Assembly: GCA_002321895.1 (NCBI GenBank)
Contig: DCMZ01000007.1
Span: 69,599 to 133,598, forward strand
Source: Bdellovibrionaceae bacterium UBA1609
GTDB lineage: Bacteria > Bdellovibrionota > Bdellovibrionia > Bdellovibrionales > UBA1609
Length of the DNA stretch: 64,000 nucleotides
Reading direction: 5' to 3'
A program made the position numbers and the translations under genes. Every line of letters begins with the position of its first letter. Position 1 is the first letter of the stretch. Positions 9,060 to 16,519 of the stretch are shown here, one piece after another. The notes under the pieces are model-generated. The model ran no database searches. It was given only the letters and a program-made list of their open reading frames with translations, and was not told the origin of the DNA.

Positions 9060-10097
9060 ATGGAATTACTCACATTTGCTCATCGTGCTGAGGCCCAGTG
9101 CTTTTTCGACGAGTTTGGACTTTCTCAGGACAAAGCGCAAGAGAATATCTTTTTGGATGATCATCGCATCGTTGCCATTTTAGGTGAAGGTATTGAAGCC
9201 AGCATATTCAATACGACCCGGGTAATGCAGCGATTCCCGAATATCCAAAAGGTCCTAAATTTTGGTGTGGTGGGTGCTCTACCTCACCCAAGCCCATTAA
9301 ACTTAGGCCAACTCATCTCGGTCAATACGGTTTATGGAGAAAGTGCTGCTAAGGACTTTCAATTTAAATCCTTCTCCTCTTCTCATTCTACAAGTTCCAT
9401 CGACTGTATCACCGCGGCCCATAGAGTATTGAATGAAGACTATGCTTCCCGCCTGGCACCCATTGCCCCTATGGTCGACCGTGAACTTTGGGGCATAGCC
9501 TATGTCTGCCATCAAATGAAATTACCTTGGGAGTCCTTTAAAGTGGTTAGTGATTTTGCTGGAAAGAGTACTCTTTGTTTTGAAGTGCAAGCCCACGCCC
9601 CTCAGTTTTCTAAGCAGCTATTTGACGCCTATTTAACATCTAAGAATTCCAACCCAACCCCCAATAAAATTTCTGAAATCAAGAAACCCTGGGACAACTT
9701 TTATGTGACAAAATCGCAAGGTGACAAATTAGAGAAACTCCATCTTCAGTTTATAAAATTGTTTGATGAGAAAAAGTGGACGAACTTCCTTGAACATCCA
9801 CTAGTTGTGGATATATCCAATCATAAAAATTTACACCCTAAGCAAAAGACTCAAAAATTTTTAGATGTTCTGACTACCTATTTGGATCCATCGATGGCCC
9901 GACTCATTGAAAAGACTCATGGGCTAAAACAAACTTATAAGAAATCGGACATCGACTTAAAATTCGACCCACAAGGTGATAGCGAACAGTTTAAAGTGAG
10001 CTTTAACGTGATTTCAGAACAGGATCTCAATAGAAAAATCTCACAGATCTCCCAATTACCAATATCCGACATTCAAAAATGGTATGAGGGCGAGTAA
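9060..10097 (+). CDS. Nucleoside-phosphorylase-like protein paired with an SPL-like enzyme
   Basis: The protein has 345 residues. The N-terminal half (about 1-190) resembles the purine nucleoside phosphorylase / MTA-SAH nucleosidase fold: an early ILGEGIEA glycine loop, VLNFGVVGAL near 65-75 as in the phosphate/ribose-binding G-x-AG region, GQLISV, a MVDRELWG segment in place of the usual DME substrate loop, and a FKVVSD strand. The C-terminal 150 residues are charged and helical and belong to no family I know. The stop codon overlaps the start of the radical-SAM gene by one base (TAATG), indicating translational coupling. The two proteins probably act on the same substrate, perhaps a damaged nucleoside or base. 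Fold assignment is moderate; substrate unknown. Confidence 0.65.
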   Translation: MELLTFAHRAEAQCFFDEFGLSQDKAQENIFLDDHRIVAILGEGIEASIFNTTRVMQRFPNIQKVLNFGVVGALPHPSPLNLGQLISVNTVYGESAAKDFQFKSFSSSHSTSSIDCITAAHRVLNEDYASRLAPIAPMVDRELWGIAYVCHQMKLPWESFKVVSDFAGKSTLCFEVQAHAPQFSKQLFDAYLTSKNSNPTPNKISEIKKPWDNFYVTKSQGDKLEKLHLQFIKLFDEKKWTNFLEHPLVVDISNHKNLHPKQKTQKFLDVLTTYLDPSMARLIEKTHGLKQTYKKSDIDLKFDPQGDSEQFKVSFNVISEQDLNRKISQISQLPISDIQKWYEGE

Positions 10098-11101
10098 TGG
10101 CCTTTGAACGCATCTTTGTTGAAAAATCCATAGCCGAGCGCCCAGCTACACTTGCAGTTTTAAAAAAAATAAATGCTTTGGATCGATTTGAAATTATAGA
10201 AAAATATGACGACTATTTTGGTAGAGTAAAAAAGCCTTACTTACATAAACGCAACCAACTCAACCTGTATTTAGCGGAAAAAAAAGGGCAATTAGTTAAG
10301 GAAGCTCCCGATGCCTATGGACTCGCGGGAGCTCCACATTTCTATTTTGTCCATGCTTACAATTGTATTTACGAATGTGAGTACTGCTACCTGCAAGGCT
10401 ATTTTAATTCTCCTGACATCGTACTTTTCACAAACCACGACGAAATCTCCAAAGAGATCATTCGCCATATTCATCAGTACCCCAATCAAGAGATTTGGTT
10501 TCATGCAGGTGAATTTAGTGATTCCCTGGCTCTTTCTCAGATATCTGGAGAACTTGAACTCTATCATCAACTTTTTAAAAAGTTTCCGCATGCTCGCCTC
10601 GAACTTCGAACAAAATCGGCAAACACCAAAGTATTAGAATCTTTGGACCCCCTTGATAATATGATCACCAGCTTTTCTATGTCACCCCAATCCAGCGTCA
10701 AGAAATACGATCACAAAACAGCCGCTCTAAAATTGCGCCTAAAAGCTATGGAAAAACTCTCAATGCTCGGACACCCCGTAGCCATTCATTTGGATCCCAT
10801 CATATGGAGCCCCAACTGGGAGTCAGATTATCAGGAGCTTGTTCATAAAATCACTGAAACCATAAATCCTGATAATATTAGATATGTCTCCATTGGAGTG
10901 GTTCGATTTCCAAAAAAGATGTTCAAAGATATCAAAAACAACTATCCCGATAGCGATCTGGTTCATCAGCCTCTCATCACAACAACCAATGACCTTGTTC
11001 GCTATCGCAAGCCGCTACGTTTTAAAATTCTCAATACAGTAGAATCAATGCTAAAGACTGCCGGCTTCAAAGCCCCTCAAATATATAAATGTATGGAATA
11101 G
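10097..11101 (+). CDS. Spore photoproduct lyase-like radical SAM protein
   Basis: The protein has 334 residues. Cys90-x3-Cys94-x2-Cys97, followed by YLQ, is the radical-SAM [4Fe-4S] motif in the form typical of the spore photoproduct lyase (SPL) family. Conserved SPL-like blocks follow: F-x-AGEFSDSLAL near 135-146, LELRTKS, a SFSMSP strand, and HLDPIIWSPNWE. In Bacillus SPL the corresponding EAACTSD block contains Cys141, the hydrogen donor to the repaired thymine. Here that position appears to be Glu139. This organism shows no sporulation genes in the window. The enzyme likely performs a related radical reaction on nucleic acid or nucleotide, coupled to the overlapping upstream phosphorylase-like gene. 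Confidence 0.8.
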   Translation: MAFERIFVEKSIAERPATLAVLKKINALDRFEIIEKYDDYFGRVKKPYLHKRNQLNLYLAEKKGQLVKEAPDAYGLAGAPHFYFVHAYNCIYECEYCYLQGYFNSPDIVLFTNHDEISKEIIRHIHQYPNQEIWFHAGEFSDSLALSQISGELELYHQLFKKFPHARLELRTKSANTKVLESLDPLDNMITSFSMSPQSSVKKYDHKTAALKLRLKAMEKLSMLGHPVAIHLDPIIWSPNWESDYQELVHKITETINPDNIRYVSIGVVRFPKKMFKDIKNNYPDSDLVHQPLITTTNDLVRYRKPLRFKILNTVESMLKTAGFKAPQIYKCME

Positions 11102-11110
11102 AAGTTCACC

Positions 11111-11725
11111 CTAGGATTTGGGGGAAAGTGCTTTTTCAACAAAGTAGATATAATTCTTAAAAAATTCCGCATGGTACTCTTCTTGGCCAATATGAGGTTC
11201 GTTCCATTTTTCACGGACTTGAATTCTTCTTACCTCGTCTCCAAAAAGTCCAAACACTGTGGATGTAACGATATATACAGAAACTTCGGGATCCACTAAA
11301 CCCTTCGACTGAGCATCCTTCAAAAACTCATCCAGTGCCGATCGTGTGGGTATATATTTCTCTCTTAAAACACTTTCGCATTTTGTATACAGAAGTTCCG
11401 TTTCTGTAAAAAACATAGAAACTACATGCATATCTGAAAGAAATAAGTCCATCAGTGTATGAATGAATTTTTCAAAGCATTGGTTGAACTGCTCACGGGT
11501 GCTCACCGGTTGCAATTGATCTTTAACTAAAATGAACTTGTCACCAAACTCATCAATCAATTCTTTTAAAAGATGGTCCTTAGAGCGGAAATGATAGTTC
11601 ACGGCACCAAGGTTTACTCCGGCGGCATGCGTGATCATTCGCACTGAGCATTTTTCAAATCCATGCTGAGCAAAGAGCTTCAGGGCATATTTTTTAATGA
11701 TTTCACGTGTTTGTCGCTCAGCCAA
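11111..11725 (-). CDS. TetR-family transcriptional regulator
   Basis: The protein has 204 residues. The N-terminal helix-turn-helix (about 8-55) has the TetR pattern: ALKLFAQHGFEKCSVRMI, then AGVNLGAVNYHFRSKDHLL. The C-terminal ligand-binding region (60-200) is helical and includes a TetR_C-like segment with FFTETELL. It converges with the SPL-like gene 9 bases away. A perfect inverted repeat at 11808-11825, in its own upstream region, is a plausible autoregulatory operator. The regulated target is not evident: no divergent gene lies upstream, and the next gene in the same direction is the helicase. Confidence 0.92.
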   Translation of the reverse strand: MAERQTREIIKKYALKLFAQHGFEKCSVRMITHAAGVNLGAVNYHFRSKDHLLKELIDEFGDKFILVKDQLQPVSTREQFNQCFEKFIHTLMDLFLSDMHVVSMFFTETELLYTKCESVLREKYIPTRSALDEFLKDAQSKGLVDPEVSVYIVTSTVFGLFGDEVRRIQVREKWNEPHIGQEEYHAEFFKNYIYFVEKALSPKS

Positions 11726-11807
11726 GGAGCCTCCGATGGAATTAATGATTCAAATACTCTTGGAAGTTCAAATCCTTTAAACACCCGTTCTATCCCTAAC
11801 CGCCATA

Positions 11808-11825
11808 GAATCACAAAAGTGATTC
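11808..11825. promoter_or_regulatory. Candidate TetR operator
   Basis: A perfect 7-bp inverted repeat, GAATCAC-AAAA-GTGATTC, lies 82-100 bases upstream of the TetR start at 11725. Dyads of this size near a tetR gene often serve for autoregulation. No copy was seen elsewhere in the window. Confidence 0.45.
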
Positions 11826-11961
11826 ACTTGTCGACCACTTTACTATTTTTGTAATATTCCTATGTTTCAAACGCTGTGAATTTATCCAAAAAATTTAAAA
11901 AATGGATCTAAAAGTTAAACGCTTTGTGGATTGAGACCATGACCAGAAAAGGCCTACTAGA

Positions 11962-13974
11962 CTATATTTCAGGGGTTTTATTCTTTTCCAGTTTTTCCAT
12001 GAGCTCCGAAAGCATAGACTTTCTATCCTCCTCTTTAACTGGTCGATAAGCTCCTTGATGCTGTAGGACTAAATCTTCCGGCAATTCTAGTAAAAATCGA
12101 GATGGAGCCGAATCCCGCCATTTGCCGTATCTCTTACGTCTCTCTGCCCGACTTAATACGAGGTGTTCTTTGGCACGAGTGAGACCCACATAAAACAACC
12201 TTCGCTCTTCAGATATGTCGGTGCCCAATGTTTTATGAGGAATGATATCTTCTTCCACTCCCAAAATGAGTACTACTGGAAACTCCAAACCTTTACAGCC
12301 ATGTAAAGTCATAAGCTGTACGGCTGGCTTTCCGGAGTCCTGAGCCTCATCGACTTGGTCTCTCAGCTCCATGAGGTCAATAAAATCTTTGAGCCCTTTC
12401 CGTGTTCGGCCCGCCTTAGCTAAATAATGATCTAAAACCCGCCCTAGTGCTTCCACCCAACTCCATCTTTTTGACCCCGCAGAGCGCTCACGGTAAGAAT
12501 TCAAAACGTAGTCTCGATAACCAATCTCCACCAAAAAATGGGTGAGATTCTCTCCGGGTGTGTGAGCTGGATTGAGTAGTCGGTCGGGCAGACTTTCCAC
12601 CTGTAAAAATGTTTTATCTAAGGCAGATCCAATCCGTGGTTGAATATCAAACTTAGGCCAATGCTTTGCCACTTTATAAAATGCCAAATTACTGGTCTGT
12701 GCCTGCTCATGTAGGATCTCAATGGTCTTATCGCCAACACCTCTATTGGGGGCATTTAAAATGCGCCGAAAAGACACTTCATTGGGCCATAAAGAGCACC
12801 GAATGTAAGCCAAAACGTCCTTCACTTCCTTTTTATCAAAGAAGGTACTGCCCCCGGTGATCTTATAGGGGATTTGCTCTCTTCTCAAAACACTTTCCAC
12901 CAATCCACCTTGGGAATTGGAGCGATACAAAACAGCAAAATCTCCGTAACTGTAGCCCATTCTTTGATAATAGGAAAACTGCTGTAGAATTTCTTCCACC
13001 TCATGGTCTTCGGTTTCGTGGACAAAAACCTCTGGCTTGATGCCTACATCTTCATATCCACTGGCTACTAAGTCCTTTTCGTGTCGATCAGAATTATTTC
13101 GGATCAAATGATTGGCTACATCCAAAATGGCTTGCTTGGATCGGTAGTTTTGAACAAGACGTACAACCTTGCAGCCCTTAAAAGTTTGCGGAAATCCTAG
13201 AATGTTTTTAACCTCGGCACCCCGCCAGCCATAAATCGACTGATCATCATCACCCACTACCGAAATATTTCTTTTCTCTTGCACAAGGGCTTTCACCAAA
13301 CGCATTTGAATGTCATTGGTGTCTTGAAACTCATCCACCATAAGCTGATCGATCTTCTGCTGATACTCCTCTAAGACCTCGGGATGCTTTTTAAACAGCT
13401 CCAATGGGAGTAACAATAACCCTTCAAAATCCACAACGCCTAAGTTCACCATCCGGCGTAAGTACTTAGGCTTTAACATTTCAGCCATATCTGAATATTC
13501 ATCTTCCAGCGTGGAGCGCTTTCCTGTTCTCAATCGATTAATATTCTGTAGAACCTTATCCGGATCAAAAGCGTCTTTCTCGCCATGAACATGATCTTTC
13601 ATAAGTTGTTTTACGATCGATCTTGCATCGGAACTATCTAGAATCCCAAACTGTTTGGGTAAATTGAGTTTTTTATGGTGTCGCCTTAGGACATTTAACC
13701 CGAAGGAATGAAAGGTACCGGCCCAGATTTTATCCCCTACCCGACCTAACTTTTTAGATACCCGTTCCTTTAACTCTCGTGCCGATTTATTGGTAAATGT
13801 AAGGACCACTATTTTTTCAGGGTCAGCAATCCCTTCAGCGATCAACCGACCGGTACGCGCTACCAGGACGGTCGTTTTACCTGAACCGGCTCCAGCCAAA
13901 ATCAACATAGGGCCCTGATCGTGCATCACCGCCTGTTGCTGTTCGGCATTGAGCCCCTGTAACCACTGATTCAA
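11962..13974 (-). CDS. UvrD/Rep-family ATP-dependent DNA helicase
   Basis: The protein has 670 residues, close to E. coli Rep (673). It starts at TTG behind AAGGA. Superfamily 1A motifs appear in order: Q-motif LNAEQQQAV, Walker A AGAGSGKTT near 28-36, motif Ia TFTNKSARELKERV, Walker B VDEFQDTND near 217-225, motif III GDDDQSIYGWRGAE, motif IV QNYRS, motif V TLHGCKGLEFPVV, and motif VI VGLTRAKEHL. It unwinds DNA 3'-5' and acts in replication restart or repair. The exonuclease gene lies 17 bases upstream in the same direction, so the two are probably co-transcribed. Rep, PcrA and UvrD cannot be told apart by eye; the length and lack of a long C-terminal tail favour Rep. Confidence 0.95.
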   Translation of the reverse strand: MNQWLQGLNAEQQQAVMHDQGPMLILAGAGSGKTTVLVARTGRLIAEGIADPEKIVVLTFTNKSARELKERVSKKLGRVGDKIWAGTFHSFGLNVLRRHHKKLNLPKQFGILDSSDARSIVKQLMKDHVHGEKDAFDPDKVLQNINRLRTGKRSTLEDEYSDMAEMLKPKYLRRMVNLGVVDFEGLLLLPLELFKKHPEVLEEYQQKIDQLMVDEFQDTNDIQMRLVKALVQEKRNISVVGDDDQSIYGWRGAEVKNILGFPQTFKGCKVVRLVQNYRSKQAILDVANHLIRNNSDRHEKDLVASGYEDVGIKPEVFVHETEDHEVEEILQQFSYYQRMGYSYGDFAVLYRSNSQGGLVESVLRREQIPYKITGGSTFFDKKEVKDVLAYIRCSLWPNEVSFRRILNAPNRGVGDKTIEILHEQAQTSNLAFYKVAKHWPKFDIQPRIGSALDKTFLQVESLPDRLLNPAHTPGENLTHFLVEIGYRDYVLNSYRERSAGSKRWSWVEALGRVLDHYLAKAGRTRKGLKDFIDLMELRDQVDEAQDSGKPAVQLMTLHGCKGLEFPVVLILGVEEDIIPHKTLGTDISEERRLFYVGLTRAKEHLVLSRAERRKRYGKWRDSAPSRFLLELPEDLVLQHQGAYRPVKEEDRKSMLSELMEKLEKNKTPEI

Positions 13975-13991
13975 CTTGGGGATCCTTATTT

Positions 13992-14696
13992 TTAAAGATT
14001 AGCGTCTTGAACAGAGTACTCAAACGGAAAATTAACGGTTTCTAAATCACACTGCTTGTAATGGCGATACCATTTCTTATTTTTCCCGTCCCACTTAAAT
14101 CCTAAATTTTTAGCTTTGTCTTTTTCTTCAAAACTCACATGGGCAAGCACAGAAACGGATGGACTTTTCGCTCGATCCACCACTTCCTGAATGTCATAGC
14201 GCGAGAGAATCGTCATCATAGTGAGGGAATCAAAAACGGCGCGATGGGCATAGGCATTCACAATGCCATGATCTGCAGCTAAATAAGTCAACTTTCGACT
14301 CCCCACTTCGTCGCCGTAGGGAACATCGGTCACGGTGTCCAACCAAGGCCGATCTACGGGCTCTAACCCTAACCGACTGATTTCCGCCTCATAGAAACTT
14401 TGATCAAACTTTACATTATGAGCCACTACATACTCAGAGTTTTCGATGAGTTCATTCAATCGCTCAAAGGCCACTTGTGTGGAAATTCCAAAATCGTAAA
14501 GATCCTGGTCTTCAATTCCAGTCACTTTGATAATTGTATCGGGAAGCCCGACAAAACCCTCGGGTTTTACTAATTCAGAAAACACATGTACGGGCTTATT
14601 GCTATCGGTGTCCCACACTACGGCTCCGATCTCGATGACTCGGTCTTCGCTAGCTAATAATCCTGTCGTCTCGAAATCTAATCCTAAAATGCGCAC
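13992..14696 (-). CDS. DnaQ-like 3'-5' exonuclease with C-terminal DUF5710-like module
   Basis: This is a DEDDh exonuclease of about 234 residues. Exo I is LGLDFETTGL with EIGAVV, Exo II is HNVKFDQSFYE, and Exo III is HRAVFDSL, so the catalytic acidic residues and His are all present. After residue about 185 a short module reads AHVSFEEKDKAKNLGFKWDG then WYRHY, which resembles the DUF5710-type modules found at the ends of DNA-processing proteins. I prefer the GTG at 14696, with GGGGGTC seven bases upstream, because the ILGLDFETTG strand then begins at the N-terminus. A GTG at 14738 would add 14 charged residues. It lies 17 bases ahead of the helicase, suggesting exonuclease-helicase teamwork in repair. 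It may also be a proofreading-type subunit. Confidence 0.85.
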   Translation of the reverse strand: MRILGLDFETTGLLASEDRVIEIGAVVWDTDSNKPVHVFSELVKPEGFVGLPDTIIKVTGIEDQDLYDFGISTQVAFERLNELIENSEYVVAHNVKFDQSFYEAEISRLGLEPVDRPWLDTVTDVPYGDEVGSRKLTYLAADHGIVNAYAHRAVFDSLTMMTILSRYDIQEVVDRAKSPSVSVLAHVSFEEKDKAKNLGFKWDGKNKKWYRHYKQCDLETVNFPFEYSVQDANL

Positions 14697-14840
14697 CGTA
14701 AGACCCCCATTGGCTTTCCGTTTTTGGTCGTTCGACACTGTATCAAAGTCCGCTGCGTCCGCTTAGCGGATTTGAGATTTGAAACACAGCAATATGGAGC
14801 TCAAATCCTAGGCATCTTCGTAAATACTGCTAATTATTGA

Positions 14841-14869
14841 AAAATGGTCGGAGAAGGAACCTTCCGACC
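14841..14869 (-). terminator. Rho-independent terminator (minus strand)
   Basis: On the minus strand GGTCGGA-AGGTTCCTTC-TCCGACC forms a 7-bp stem followed by ATTTTT. It ends either the candidate RNA at 14.87-15.06 kb or transcription from the TetR gene at 15168. Confidence 0.6.
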
Positions 14870-15091
14870 TAAAAAAAGAAAAGGACCGCCAGTCATTCAG
14901 CCCCCCGGCATCCTGTCTGCGGTCCTCAAAGTTTAACCCCTTGGCGATATCTCCCTTGGCAAAAATAAAGCCCCTAACCAAAAAAAGCTTTACCCCCAAC
15001 TTGCTCGGTGAGACCCCTCATCACCTTTGGGGTTACCCCCTTAGCACATGAAGGAATATACAAAGATGTGGTGGTTAAATCCACTATCGCC

Positions 15092-15120
15092 GTTGACGTC
15101 GACTCTTGGTAAACGTCAAC
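15092..15120. promoter_or_regulatory. Inverted repeat GTTGACGT-N13-ACGTCAAC
   Basis: Perfect 8-bp arms are separated by 13 bases, in the gap downstream of the second TetR gene and upstream of the candidate RNA. It could be an operator; there is no T-run, so it is not a terminator. Confidence 0.35.
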
Positions 15121-15167
15121 CCAAGGACAGATTTTTGACAAGACGAGAAAGGAATCGTCAGAAAGGG

Positions 15168-15740
15168 TTATTTTTGTGAAGCAATCGACGCTTTCACGGA
15201 TACAGAGGCCTTTTTAACTTGAATGAGCTGAACCACAGCTTGCATGGCCTCAGGAGAAATCTCAGGAACAAAAGTTAAACCCCAATAGACGGTATAGATA
15301 CCCTCAACTTCGGCTTCACTGATTTGTGGAAAGAAGGTTCTGATCTTTTGACGAAACTCTTCTTCAATACTGCGAATGCTTTCACCAATATCATTTTGTA
15401 GATCCCGATGTTCCAAACAAAATTGACAGATGTAGGGAGCATTTTCTCTAAGCTTTCTAGACGCTGCCATAGAGGTTTGAAGATCTCCTTTCGACCACAT
15501 CTCTAAGCGTTCTTTGCTCATACCTACCAGCTCTTCTCCAATGAGCTTAATGGCTTCCTGAAGAATGGAGGCTTTCGACCGACCAAAATAGTAATAGATT
15601 AAAGACCGAGTGATTTTACTTTTTCTAGATAGATCGGAAAGAGTCCACTTGAGGTGACCTTTTTTCACATCCAACTCTAAAGCCGCATTTAAAATCTTCC
15701 AGAAGTTTTCGTCTTTATCTCTTTTGGCAGTCTGAGCCAT
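15168..15740 (-). CDS. TetR-family transcriptional regulator
   Basis: The protein has 190 residues. The helix-turn-helix covers about 12-60: LKWTLSDLSRKSKITRSLIYYYFGRSKASIL has the TetR recognition-helix pattern (written here only to its key part, ITRSLIYYYFGRSK). The rest is helical and ligand-binding-like, with no family-specific motif I recognise; FCLEHRD near 105 is a Cys-containing turn. It follows the terminator of the 18.6-15.8 kb operon, so it has its own promoter or reads through weakly. Its stop is followed within 50 bases by the inverted repeat and candidate RNA at 15.1 kb, which may be under its control. This last point is inference. Confidence 0.9.
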   Translation of the reverse strand: MAQTAKRDKDENFWKILNAALELDVKKGHLKWTLSDLSRKSKITRSLIYYYFGRSKASILQEAIKLIGEELVGMSKERLEMWSKGDLQTSMAASRKLRENAPYICQFCLEHRDLQNDIGESIRSIEEEFRQKIRTFFPQISEAEVEGIYTVYWGLTFVPEISPEAMQAVVQLIQVKKASVSVKASIASQK

Positions 15741-15754
15741 AAATAGTCCTTTTT

Positions 15755-15789
15755 AAAAACACAGAATCCCGAGCCGCTAGGCCCGAGAT
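15755..15789 (-). terminator. Terminator after the 18.6-15.8 kb operon
   Basis: On the minus strand ATCTCGGGCC-TAGC-GGCTCGGGAT forms a 10-bp stem with two G-U pairs. It is followed after TCTGTG by TTTTT, just downstream of the lipoprotein stop at 15827. Confidence 0.6.
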
Positions 15790-15826
15790 CCCCATTAAGT
15801 TACATTAAATTCCCACACAACGAAGC

Positions 15827-16495
15827 TTAGTTAGATGCTTGAGCTGTAGTCGCAATCGCCCCACCTGTAGCCTTACAACTTTGTAAGATCTGAGGTTGAA
15901 CTTCACGACCCATCATAGCGTCTTTATTCTCGTAGTCTCCACCTTCAGTAAGGTACTTAGACGTGATAGTAAATTTACCCGCTGTCACATAAGGATCGTT
16001 AGATTCTTTGATCTCTCCCGTTCCTTCTACTTTGATGGCAATCTTTTTAACTGTAGATTGTGCTTCCGCATTGTCACCCGTAGGCTCCACAGTAATGTTA
16101 GACACTTCAATAGGCCCACAAGAAACTGCCATCTGACCCGAATTCTCATCTGCTACTGTCGACTTACAGTCGGAACCAGAAAACTCCAAAGGCACTTCGG
16201 TGTTGTTCTCTTCACCTTGAACGGCAATAGTTCTCACCTTACCTTCAGCATCAAGAAACTTAACGTTAAGACCTTCTTCGAGGCGCTCAACAATCAGCTG
16301 ACCACCACCGTTTACGGCGCATTCCACTTTGTTACCTACAGACCCAACCGTCTCTGTAATAGTTTTTCCAGAATCTCCATCACCGCTACCGGCAGAACCA
16401 CCAGCAGGGCTTTTTGCTTTACCTTTACTAGAGGCCTCAAAACGACATCCAGTAAGGGCAAGAGCTGCAATTGATAAAATAATTAACTTTTTCAT
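15827..16495 (-). CDS. Lipoprotein of unknown function
   Basis: About 222 residues. The start is ATG 16495, because AAGGAG lies 8 bases upstream of it; an in-frame ATG at 16519 adds eight residues and has no site. The signal peptide KKLIILSIAALALTGC ends in a lipobox. A Ser/Gly/Lys-rich linker follows, then a beta-rich domain with four Cys residues probably forming disulphides (VECAVNG, SDCKST, VSCGPIEV, SCKATGG). No known domain is recognised. It is second in an operon with the 684-residue exported protein, 24 bases downstream of it, so the two may work as a pair at the cell surface. Confidence 0.85.
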   Translation of the reverse strand: MKKLIILSIAALALTGCRFEASSKGKAKSPAGGSAGSGDGDSGKTITETVGSVGNKVECAVNGGGQLIVERLEEGLNVKFLDAEGKVRTIAVQGEENNTEVPLEFSGSDCKSTVADENSGQMAVSCGPIEVSNITVEPTGDNAEAQSTVKKIAIKVEGTGEIKESNDPYVTAGKFTITSKYLTEGGDYENKDAMMGREVQPQILQSCKATGGAIATTAQASN

Positions 16496-16519
16496 TTTCA
16501 AATTCTCCTTAAACTTCAA

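Larger units (their letters stand above)
14697..15167 (-). ncRNA. Gene-free structured stretch; candidate minus-strand non-coding RNA
   Basis: About 470 bases without a convincing gene. Read on the minus strand from 15060 downward there is a -10-like TATATT (15056-15061), then a run of G-rich hairpin elements. The motif GGGGGTAA occurs at 15033-15040 and 14990-14997, with a relative GGGGTTAA at 14933-14940. GGACCGC and GCGGTCC (14883-14926) can pair to close a ~30-base domain, followed by TTTTCTTTTTTT. A second hairpin, GGTCGGA with TCCGACC (14847-14869), is followed by ATTTTT and looks like a Rho-independent terminator. A 63-codon TTG frame (14808-14999) crosses these hairpins and the T-run and is probably not coding. 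I compared it by eye with 6S, SRP, tmRNA, RNase P and common riboswitches and found no match. Confidence 0.4.

Noticed and set aside
14808..14999. Minus-strand 63-codon frame in the structured gap
   Set aside because: It crosses two hairpins and a T-run, starts with TTG and shows no domain; treated as non-coding.
14883..15040. G-quadruplex formation by the G-runs on the minus strand
   Set aside because: Loops between runs are mostly 10-20 bases, too long for stable quadruplexes; hairpins explain the runs better.
15896..16474. Plus-strand 192-codon frame opposite the lipoprotein gene
   Set aside because: Antisense to a gene with a clear lipobox and ribosome site; composition rich in Arg, Cys and Phe without a domain.
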